From CANLWN01 sp039815505 (GTDB lineage Bacteria > Bacteroidota > Bacteroidia > Flavobacteriales > Flavobacteriaceae): a stretch of DNA of 8,480 nucleotides. The stretch covers positions 1 through 8,480 of the forward strand of contig JBCBZE010000130.1 of assembly GCA_039815505.1 (NCBI GenBank), read 5' to 3'. Made by a program: the position numbers and the translations under genes. Each line of letters starts with the position of its first letter. Within the stretch, counting starts at the first letter, position 1. Shown in pieces: positions 1 to 6,187 of the stretch. The notes beneath the pieces were generated by a model. That model ran no database searches. It was not told where the DNA came from and was given only the letters and a program-made list of their open reading frames with translations.

Positions 1-1059
1 AATCCCCTTCCCAAACAACAAGATAATTTCAACTGGGACGCGGAAGAGTTCGATTTTGAGTTTGAATTGGGCTTGGCCCCGGATTTTGAGGTTTCCCTTA
101 AAACGAAAAAAGCCGTTACCAGATACCAGATCGTTGCGGACAAGAAGATGGTGGACGAACAAGTTGAGAGAATTCAAAAACAGTATGGAAAACTTATCAG
201 CAAGACGGAGATCGGCAAAACGGACGAAGTAACGGGAGTTTTCAAAAATGAAATCGAGGAAATTGATAATAAGACCACCCTAGAACTTGATAAAATAAAA
301 AGTAAAAAAGTTATAGATACACTCTTAGGCGGAAAAGTTGGTGAAACCGTAGCCATTAAGACCAAAGGACTCTTCAAAGAAGACTACTTGCTTTCCAGTG
401 CTTTGGGCATATCAAAGGAGAAAGCTGAAAAATTAAATATTGAAGTTTCTTTTTCCATCGAAGAAATCAATGAAAGGGAAGCCGCCCTGCTAGACCAGGA
501 ATTATTCGATAAACTTTTTGGCAAGGATACGGTTACTTCCGAAAAGGAAATGAAGGAGAAAATAAAGGAGGATTCAGAAAAACAGTTTGAACAACAATCC
601 GATCAAAAGCTATTAAACGACATAACGGAACGTTTAATAGAAGCTACAAAGTTTGACCTTCCCACTGATTTTCTAAAAAAATGGATTCAAATGACGGGCG
701 AGGAACCCCTTACGGAAGAACAGGCCAATGAAGAATTTGAAAAATCGGAAAAAGGACTTCGCTATCAATTGATCGAAGGTAAAATCATAAAGGAAAACGA
801 TATACAGATTCAGTTTGATGAGCTCAAGGAGTTCGCCAAAGGTTTTATTAAATCCCAAATGGCACAATACGGACAGCTTAACCCGCAAGAAGAGGAACTG
901 GACAATATTGCCGCAAGGGTTTTGGGAAATCAAGATGAAGTAAAGCGTTTATCGGAACAATTAATGAGTCAAAAGTTATTGGCCCTTTACAAGGAAAAGG
1001 CAAATTTGAAGACAAAGGAGGTGACATACGAAAACTTTGTTAAGGAAGTCTATGGATAG
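1..1059 (+). CDS. tig: Trigger factor (ribosome-associated chaperone), 5'-truncated by window edge
   Basis: Trigger factor binds at the ribosome exit tunnel and holds and folds nascent polypeptides. The reading frame is open from base 1. A TTG at 67 is only an internal leucine codon, because the upstream codons read on in frame as typical flavobacterial trigger factor (an acidic, aromatic stretch, then LGLAPDFEVSL). 352 residues are visible. About 90-100 N-terminal residues, with most of the ribosome-binding domain and its signature loop, lie outside the window. Visible residues about 95-175 correspond to the FKBP-type PPIase domain (LGGKVGETVAIKTKG). This domain is divergent, as I recall for the Bacteroidota, so isomerase activity is uncertain. 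The rest is the lysine- and glutamate-rich, helical, substrate-binding C-terminal domain, ending NFVKEVYG. It lies directly upstream of clpP and clpX, the classical order. Family assignment is firm. Confidence 0.95.
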   Translation, partial: NPLPKQQDNFNWDAEEFDFEFELGLAPDFEVSLKTKKAVTRYQIVADKKMVDEQVERIQKQYGKLISKTEIGKTDEVTGVFKNEIEEIDNKTTLELDKIKSKKVIDTLLGGKVGETVAIKTKGLFKEDYLLSSALGISKEKAEKLNIEVSFSIEEINEREAALLDQELFDKLFGKDTVTSEKEMKEKIKEDSEKQFEQQSDQKLLNDITERLIEATKFDLPTDFLKKWIQMTGEEPLTEEQANEEFEKSEKGLRYQLIEGKIIKENDIQIQFDELKEFAKGFIKSQMAQYGQLNPQEEELDNIAARVLGNQDEVKRLSEQLMSQKLLALYKEKANLKTKEVTYENFVKEVYG

Positions 1060-1089
1060 TTTTCCAAAATAAAATTAAGTATCTTTACG

Positions 1090-1124
1090 GTGTCGGGGAA
1101 TACGTTCTTCGACACTATTTTTTT
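1090..1124 (+). terminator. Intrinsic terminator between tig and clpP
   Basis: Bases 1090-1100 pair with 1105-1115 to give an 11-bp stem (nine Watson-Crick pairs, two G-T wobbles at 1096/1109 and 1097/1108), with a possible extra wobble at 1089/1116. The loop is the four bases TACG, a UNCG-type tetraloop sequence. Seven T residues follow at 1118-1124. Stem plus T-tract is the textbook rho-independent pattern on the + strand. The - strand has no T-run directly after the stem, so it looks unidirectional. It starts 31 nt after the tig stop and ends 27 nt before the clpP ATG. It is probably the tig terminator, but it could also act as an attenuator for clpP. Confidence 0.85.
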
Positions 1125-1151
1125 GTTTAAAATATCTACTACGAACAAATT

Positions 1152-1832
1152 ATGGATTACGGAAAAGAATTCAAGAATTACGCTATAAAACACCAAGGTA
1201 TCAATAGCATGTATTATGATGATATCCTTAGCAGCATGTACCCAACGAACATGACTCCCAATATTATCGAGGAAAGGCAATTGAATGCCATTGCCATGGA
1301 TGTTTTCTCTAGATTAATGATGGATCGCATTATTTTTTTGGGAACAGGGATCAATGACCAAGTAGCGAACATAGTGCAGGCACAACTTCTATTTTTGGAA
1401 AGTGCCGATGCGTCAAAGGATATCCAAATATATATTAATTCGCCAGGTGGCAGCGTATATGCAGGTTTGGGAATTTATGATACCATGCAATTTATAAAGC
1501 CAGATGTTGCAACCATTTGCACCGGAATGGCAGCCTCCATGGGGGCCGTACTGTTATGCGCCGGGGAAAAGGGAAAAAGAAGTGGCCTTACCCATTCCAG
1601 GGTTATGATACACCAGCCAATGGGCGGTGCCCAGGGACAGGCCAGTGATATCGAAATCACCGCAAGGGAAATCCTAAAGCTCAAGGATGAACTGTATCAA
1701 ATTATAGCAAAACATTCAGGGCAAACAGTGGATCAAGTAAACGAAGACAGTGACAGGGATTACTGGATGAAGGCAGAGGAGGCCAAAAAATATGGTATGA
1801 TAGACGAGATTTTGGTAAGGGATAAAGACTAA
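1152..1832 (+). CDS. clpP: ATP-dependent Clp protease proteolytic subunit ClpP
   Basis: ClpP is the cytoplasmic serine peptidase that forms a double heptameric barrel and degrades proteins fed by ClpX (or ClpA/ClpC). The product has 226 residues, a little longer than E. coli ClpP (207) because of an N-terminal extension. The catalytic triad is complete: Ser129 in GMAASMG, His154 in MIHQPMGG and Asp203 in DRDYWMKAEEA, with the spacings 25 and 49 known from E. coli. The oxyanion segment INSPGGSV is at about 96-102, and FSRLMMDRIIFLG, near the N-terminal hydrophobic ClpX-contact region, is at 52-64. The start at 1152 is the first ATG after the tig terminator and gives the usual flavobacterial MDYGKEF beginning. 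No clear Shine-Dalgarno or TAnnTTTG promoter is seen between the hairpin and the ATG. clpX follows 97 nt downstream. Confidence 0.98.
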   Translation: MDYGKEFKNYAIKHQGINSMYYDDILSSMYPTNMTPNIIEERQLNAIAMDVFSRLMMDRIIFLGTGINDQVANIVQAQLLFLESADASKDIQIYINSPGGSVYAGLGIYDTMQFIKPDVATICTGMAASMGAVLLCAGEKGKRSGLTHSRVMIHQPMGGAQGQASDIEITAREILKLKDELYQIIAKHSGQTVDQVNEDSDRDYWMKAEEAKKYGMIDEILVRDKD

Positions 1833-1929
1833 ATTCGACGGAATAGCCTAAAACTGGGACAAGACACTTTTTTACAATAAACCAAAACTTAATTTATTTC
1901 GTTAGTATTTCTGAAAGTTATCTATAATT

Positions 1930-3165
1930 ATGGCCAAGGAAAATTTAGAATGCTCTTTTTGTGGAAGAAAAAAACCGGAGACCAACCTTTTGATCGCAGG
2001 TTTGGACGCCCATATATGTGACCGATGTATAGAACAGGCACATGGTATTGTCGCGGAAGAGTCTAAACAATCCAAAACCCACGATCTTTCCTCTGAACTG
2101 GTTTTAAAGAAACCATTGGAAATAAAAGATTTTTTGGATACTTTCATCATTGGTCAGGAACGTACCAAAAAAGTAATGTCCGTTGCCGTTTATAATCATT
2201 ACAAAAGATTACTACAACCCAGCTCAAAGGAGGATGATGTAGAAATTCAAAAAAGTAATATTGTAATGGTGGGTCAGACAGGTACCGGTAAAACCTTAAT
2301 GGCCAAAACCATTGCCCGGATGCTCAACGTTCCTTTGGCTATTGTAGATGCTACGGTGCTTACCGAAGCAGGTTATGTGGGCGAGGATGTGGAAAGTATC
2401 CTTACCCGTTTACTGCAAGCGGCCGATTACAATCTTGAAAAAGCGGAACGTGGAATTGTTTTTATTGATGAAATAGATAAAATTGCCCGTAAAAGTGACA
2501 ACCCATCCATTACCAGGGATGTATCTGGCGAGGGGGTACAACAAGGACTATTAAAGTTATTGGAGGGCACCATGGTAAATGTCCCCCCCAAAGGTGGTAG
2601 AAAGCACCCTGATCAAAAATTTATTGAAGTAAATACCGAAAATATCCTATTCATTGCAGGAGGTGCCTTTGACGGCATTGAGCGTATCATCACCAAGCGC
2701 CTAAACATGCAGGCCGTAGGTTATAGCGCATCCAAGGCAGAAGACAACCTGGACAATACCAATGTGTTAAAATATATTATCCCCAAGGACTTAAAGGAAT
2801 TTGGGCTTATCCCGGAGATTATTGGGCGATTACCGGTGCTTACCCATATGAATCCTTTGGATAAGAAAACCTTACGCGCCATATTGACCGAGCCAAAGAA
2901 CGCCATCATCAAACAATATGAGAAATTGTTTGCAATGGATGATATCAGCTTTAAGATAACCGAACAGGCCTTAGATTACATAGTGGAAAAAGCAGTGGAA
3001 TATAAACTAGGTGCAAGGGGTTTACGCTCCCTTTGTGAAGCGGTTTTTACAGATGCCATGTTTGAGCTTCCAAGTAGTGATGAAAGTGAATTTAAGGTAA
3101 CCAAGCCCTATGCGGAAGAAAAATTATCGCATGAGACCATAAAGAAGTTAAAAGCTGTTTCTTAA
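1930..3165 (+). CDS. clpX: ATP-dependent Clp protease ATP-binding subunit ClpX
   Basis: ClpX is a hexameric AAA+ unfoldase that recognises tagged or native substrates and threads them into ClpP. It has 411 residues, a full-length size. The N-terminal zinc-binding domain has Cys8, Cys11, Cys30 and Cys33. The Walker A motif GQTGTGKT is at 115-122, the pore-1 loop GYVG at 148-151, Walker B IVFIDEIDK at 176-184, the RKH pore loop at 224-226, the arginine-finger segment IIGRLP at 297-302 (Arg300), and sensor 2 GARGLR at 361-366 (Arg363). The ClpP-docking loop, IGF in E. coli, appears as VGY at 263-265. The 97-nt gap after clpP holds no terminator or promoter I recognise, so clpPX is probably one transcript. 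The stop codon overlaps that of the convergent hydrolase gene. Confidence 0.98.
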   Translation: MAKENLECSFCGRKKPETNLLIAGLDAHICDRCIEQAHGIVAEESKQSKTHDLSSELVLKKPLEIKDFLDTFIIGQERTKKVMSVAVYNHYKRLLQPSSKEDDVEIQKSNIVMVGQTGTGKTLMAKTIARMLNVPLAIVDATVLTEAGYVGEDVESILTRLLQAADYNLEKAERGIVFIDEIDKIARKSDNPSITRDVSGEGVQQGLLKLLEGTMVNVPPKGGRKHPDQKFIEVNTENILFIAGGAFDGIERIITKRLNMQAVGYSASKAEDNLDNTNVLKYIIPKDLKEFGLIPEIIGRLPVLTHMNPLDKKTLRAILTEPKNAIIKQYEKLFAMDDISFKITEQALDYIVEKAVEYKLGARGLRSLCEAVFTDAMFELPSSDESEFKVTKPYAEEKLSHETIKKLKAVS

Positions 3166-3704
3166 TAGGATTGCTTTTGGATAACACTTCCCAATAAATC
3201 CTGGCATACTTTTTTGATGATTTTCTCATCGGTGTACAATTCATGACCAAAATTTGAGATCACCTCTATTTCGGCCTCAATTTCCTTGGACCATTCTCCG
3301 GATGGCCTATAGGCATCGTATTCCCCATAAAGCAGGGTAACGGGAATATTGGGTCTTTCGTTCTCCATTCTAAGCCTTGTGGCGGACACCGTATATAAAG
3401 ATTTCATTGGGAGCCCCAATAGCGCGGCTTTCCAAGCAATGGTACCTCCGGTACTAAACGCTAGATAATGACTGTTTTCATCTTCTTTTTTCAAAAGATG
3501 CGCCACCGCGGTACAAATACCACCGTTGACAAATTCCTTATGTAAGTTCTCTCCCGACTCAACCGTTAAACTCATATTGGCCAATTGTTGGCAATCATAA
3601 AAAACAATATCAAAATACTGTTGCAGATAACCAAGATAGGATGTAATCCAAAGACCTTTTTTAACACCCCACATATCTGATAAAACGACCAATCGTTCAG
3701 CCAT
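3162..3704 (-). CDS. Small alpha/beta-hydrolase-fold protein
   Basis: The product is a predicted cytoplasmic hydrolase of 180 residues with no signal peptide or membrane segment. It starts with a hydrophobic strand (RLVVLSDMWG). A nucleophile elbow is seen at 81-86, LAFSTGG, with Ser84. This is AxSxG rather than the usual GxSxG. The acid is probably Asp130 in LLYGEYDAYRP and the base His154 in NFGHELY, so a Ser-Asp-His triad in canonical order can be proposed. The protein is short for the superfamily and leaves little room for a cap domain. The substrate is unknown. I recall similar short 'alpha/beta hydrolase' proteins in other Flavobacteriaceae. It lies 70 nt downstream of the GH3 gene on the same strand, so co-transcription is plausible. 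It converges on clpX with a 4-nt overlap, and its stop TAA uses the same TTAA palindrome. An A-rich stretch precedes the ATG, but there is no clear Shine-Dalgarno site. Confidence 0.8.
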   Translation of the reverse strand: MAERLVVLSDMWGVKKGLWITSYLGYLQQYFDIVFYDCQQLANMSLTVESGENLHKEFVNGGICTAVAHLLKKEDENSHYLAFSTGGTIAWKAALLGLPMKSLYTVSATRLRMENERPNIPVTLLYGEYDAYRPSGEWSKEIEAEIEVISNFGHELYTDEKIIKKVCQDLLGSVIQKQSY

Positions 3705-3774
3705 AAGTAACTTTTTTAATTATTTGGTTAAGTTTATTTATTCAATTTGAGAATAAAACGTAGGAAATTGATAT

Positions 3775-5289
3775 TTATTTGTTCATCTGAAGTAATTCTT
3801 CGACATAGCAGCGTTCATTGGATAATCTTGGTATCTTATGTTGCCCTCCCAATTTATCCTTTGATTTAAGCCAATCATAAAACAAATTTTCCCTTGCCAC
3901 GTGCACTTTGGGCATTTTTAAAGTCATATTATTGTATCGTTTAGCTTCATAGTCCGAATTCAGTGATTTAAGGGCATTGTCCAAAAATTCTGTGAAATAG
4001 TCTATTTCTTTGGGAAGTTTTCTGAACTCTATGATCCATTCATGTGCGCCCTTTTCTTTCCCTGACATAAAAATAGGGGCAACGGTATAATCTTTGATTT
4101 GAGCCCCTGTTTTTATACTGATACTCTTTAATGCCTCCTCCGCATTCTCAATAATGAGTTCCTCACCAAAGACATTGATATGATGCTTAGTGCGTCCGGT
4201 CACCTTGACCCTATATGGTTTTGTGGAAGTAAAGCGTACCGTATCCCCAATTTTATAACGCCAAAGCCCCGCATTGGTAGTTATAACTATCGCATAATTT
4301 TTATTGGTTTTCACTTGCCATAATGGTATTGCCTTTTGATCCTCCTGGCCATACGTATCCATTGGGATAAATTCATAAAAAATACCATAATCCAACATCA
4401 GTAATAAATCATCCGCATTATTTCTGTCCTGTATGGCAAAAAAACCTTCGGAAGCGTTGTAAATTTCATAATAATTGAAACTTTTTCTGGGCAGAAGCTT
4501 TTTGTACTGATCCATGTAGGGGTTAAAACTTACCCCACCATGAAAATATACTTCCAAGTTTTCCCACACTTGAAAGAGATGGTCATTACCTGTTTCCTCT
4601 AGCACATTGTTCAGTAAAACCAACATCCAGGAAGGCACACCGGCTAAACTTGTAACATTCTCCTGTATGCTTTCATGGATGATGGCCTTCATTTTGATCT
4701 CCCATTCGCTCATCAAGGAAACCTTACTGCTCGGGGTACTGCTCAATTCGGCCCAAAAGGGCATATTATCAATAAGAATAGCCGATAAATCCCCAAAAAA
4801 GGTACCGTTATCCTCATAAAGTTCTTTACTGCCCCCCAGACGTAAGCTTTTACCTGTAAACAGCTGGGAATTCTCATTGTTATTAAGATAGAGGCATAGT
4901 AGGTCCTTTCCCGATTTATAGTGACAATCTTCCAATGCTTCCGTGCTTACCGGGATAAATTTGCTCTTGGCATTCGTGGTTCCACTACTTTTGGCAAACC
5001 ATTTAATGGCCGTTGGCCAGATAATATTCTGCTCTCCCCTACGCGTGCGTTCGATCATGGGCTCTGTTTCCTCATAGTTGGAAATAGGTACACGATCGGC
5101 AAAAGCTTCATAGTTGTTGATAGACTCAAACCCATACGTTTTGCCTATTTCCGTACTTTCCGCTATGGAAATCAATTGATGCAATACCTCTTCCTGTACC
5201 TCGGCCGGGTATTTCAGAAAAAGTTCGATCTGGTGATAGCGCTTTTTTAACAACCAAGAAGCGATGGAGTTAAATAGAGGTATTGGCAT
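3775..5289 (-). CDS. GH3 auxin-responsive promoter family protein (predicted acyl-acid amido synthetase)
   Basis: GH3 proteins belong to the adenylate-forming (ANL-like) enzymes. In plants they activate a carboxylic acid as acyl-AMP and join it to an amino acid; the bacterial members are mostly uncharacterised. This 504-residue product is near full length for the bacterial type. It has the phosphate-loop motif KSSGTTNAKSKF from residue 100, the second nucleotide motif YNASEGFFAIQ at 277-287 (compare the plant SSE motif), and WRYKIGDTVRF at 343-353 with the ATP-ribose Asp349. VTGRTKHHINVFGEE follows at 363-377, near the hinge to the small C-terminal domain. KLGGQHKIPRLS near the end carries a conserved-looking lysine. 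All nucleotide-binding motifs look intact, so it should be an active adenylating enzyme. Both acid and amine substrates are unknown. The ATG at 5289 gives the usual N-terminus. The hydrolase gene follows 70 nt downstream, and DUF2797 is divergent upstream. Confidence 0.92.
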   Translation of the reverse strand: MPIPLFNSIASWLLKKRYHQIELFLKYPAEVQEEVLHQLISIAESTEIGKTYGFESINNYEAFADRVPISNYEETEPMIERTRRGEQNIIWPTAIKWFAKSSGTTNAKSKFIPVSTEALEDCHYKSGKDLLCLYLNNNENSQLFTGKSLRLGGSKELYEDNGTFFGDLSAILIDNMPFWAELSSTPSSKVSLMSEWEIKMKAIIHESIQENVTSLAGVPSWMLVLLNNVLEETGNDHLFQVWENLEVYFHGGVSFNPYMDQYKKLLPRKSFNYYEIYNASEGFFAIQDRNNADDLLLMLDYGIFYEFIPMDTYGQEDQKAIPLWQVKTNKNYAIVITTNAGLWRYKIGDTVRFTSTKPYRVKVTGRTKHHINVFGEELIIENAEEALKSISIKTGAQIKDYTVAPIFMSGKEKGAHEWIIEFRKLPKEIDYFTEFLDNALKSLNSDYEAKRYNNMTLKMPKVHVARENLFYDWLKSKDKLGGQHKIPRLSNERCYVEELLQMNK

Positions 5290-5363
5290 TTTTAGGTATC
5301 TTTAGTCTTTTATTTTAAGGTTGGCCCATTTAGTTGATAAACTGCCTTTAAAGTTACTATTTT

Positions 5364-5371
5364 CAAATTTA
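5364..5371 (-). promoter_or_regulatory. Possible -7 promoter element for the GH3 gene
   Basis: Read on the - strand these bases are TAAATTTG, a full match to the Bacteroidota -7 consensus TAnnTTTG. They lie about 75 nt upstream of the GH3 ATG in the 103-nt AT-rich divergent gap (5290-5392). No TTTG/TTG -33 partner is seen at the expected spacing of about 20 nt, so the call rests on one short element in AT-rich DNA and may be chance. For the divergent DUF2797 gene only near matches are present (for example TATTTTTA from 5370). Confidence 0.35.
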
Positions 5372-5380
5372 TTTTTATCA

Positions 5381-5387
5381 AAAAAGG
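5381..5387 (+). promoter_or_regulatory. Ribosome-binding-like site deciding the DUF2797 start
   Basis: AAAAAGG ends 5 nt before the ATG at 5393. This supports translation from 5393. The in-frame TTG at 5321 would add 24 residues that look like translated intergenic DNA and would bring the start to within 31 nt of the divergent GH3 start. Confidence 0.5.
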
Positions 5388-5392
5388 CTTTC

Positions 5393-6187
5393 ATGCGATA
5401 CGAAGGAGTATTAAAAAAAATGCAAAGTGAAATTGGACAACCCATTCAATATTATTTGGTTTTTGAGAATGACTTCCTAAATATGAACCAAGTATTGGGC
5501 AAGGAATTGCAAATCAGCTTTATAAAGTTTCAATGTCTAAATTGTGGTAGGGACCGGCCCATTTATAGACAGGGGTTTTGCAAAACCTGTTTTTACGAAA
5601 CCCCTTCCGCGGGGGATTGGATCATGAGACCGGAATTAAGCACTGCGCATTTGGATAAGGAGGATAGAAACTTGGACTATGAAAAGAAAGTACAGTTACA
5701 GCCCCATATTGTTTACTTGGCAAATTCCAGCACCATTAAAGTAGGGGTTACCCGAAAGTCGCAGATCCCAACTCGCTGGATCGATCAAGGTGCCCATGAA
5801 GCCATTGAAATTGTGGAAGTTCCCAACAGATACCTGGCGGGGATTACGGAAGTGGCCTTAAAAGATCACGTTGGGGATAAAACAAATTGGCGAAAAATGC
5901 TGACCAATCAGGTAGAAGATGAAAACTTGGTGGAATGGAGAAATAAACTACGACCTTATATCCCTGCGGAAGCTGCCGAGTATTTCATTGAAAATAAGTA
6001 TGAAACCAATTTAGAATTTCCGGTATTGTACTACCCACAGAAGGTAAAAAGCCTTAATTTGGGGAAAACCCCAAACTATACCGGCATTCTAAAAGGTATT
6101 AAGGGACAGTACCTCATCTTTGAAGATGATACGGTTTTTAATATTCGTGGAAATGAAGGTTATTATATAGGTTTGGCCATTAGTTGA
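5393..6187 (+). CDS. DUF2797 family protein with zinc-ribbon-like cysteines and a GIY-YIG-like segment
   Basis: The product has 264 residues from the ATG at 5393. The function of the DUF2797 family is not established. Residues 48-66 hold Cys48-x2-Cys51 and Cys63-x2-Cys66, a likely structural zinc site. After a conserved-looking linker (GDWIMRPELSTAH), residues 106-121 read IVYLANSSTIKVGVTR, followed by Arg128 in TRW, Glu153 in GITEVALK and Asn165 in KTNWR. The order Tyr, VG, Arg, Glu, Asn resembles the GIY-YIG nuclease layout; this is my inference. The C-terminal part (about 205-264) looks like a small beta domain (GILKGIKGQYLIFEDD). No signal peptide is seen, so it is probably cytoplasmic. 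It is divergent from GH3 (103 nt gap), and its last 8 nt overlap the convergent AsmA-like gene. Family assignment is from memory of the motif pattern. Confidence 0.8.
   Translation: MRYEGVLKKMQSEIGQPIQYYLVFENDFLNMNQVLGKELQISFIKFQCLNCGRDRPIYRQGFCKTCFYETPSAGDWIMRPELSTAHLDKEDRNLDYEKKVQLQPHIVYLANSSTIKVGVTRKSQIPTRWIDQGAHEAIEIVEVPNRYLAGITEVALKDHVGDKTNWRKMLTNQVEDENLVEWRNKLRPYIPAEAAEYFIENKYETNLEFPVLYYPQKVKSLNLGKTPNYTGILKGIKGQYLIFEDDTVFNIRGNEGYYIGLAIS

Noticed and set aside
67..69. TTG as a start codon for trigger factor
   Set aside because: The frame is open back to base 1 and the upstream codons encode typical trigger factor sequence, so this is an internal leucine codon in a gene cut by the window edge.
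1833..1929. Search for a separate clpX promoter in the clpP-clpX gap
   Set aside because: No TAnnTTTG element with an upstream TTTG was found, and a small ATTC/GAAT hairpin at its start is too short to mean anything.
3167..3202. AGGATT/AATCCT inverted repeat just after the clpX stop, as a bidirectional terminator
   Set aside because: The stem is only 6 bp with a 24-nt loop and no flanking T-run, consistent with chance.
3737..3757. 7-bp inverted repeat TTTATTC/GAATAAA in the gap between GH3 and the hydrolase
   Set aside because: The stem is only A-T pairs plus one G-C, in very AT-rich DNA, and no T-tract follows on either strand. It is too weak for a terminator call.
5321..5392. N-terminal extension of DUF2797 from the TTG at 5321
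   Set aside because: The added 24 residues do not look like part of the family domain, and an AAAAAGG site sits 5 nt before the ATG at 5393.
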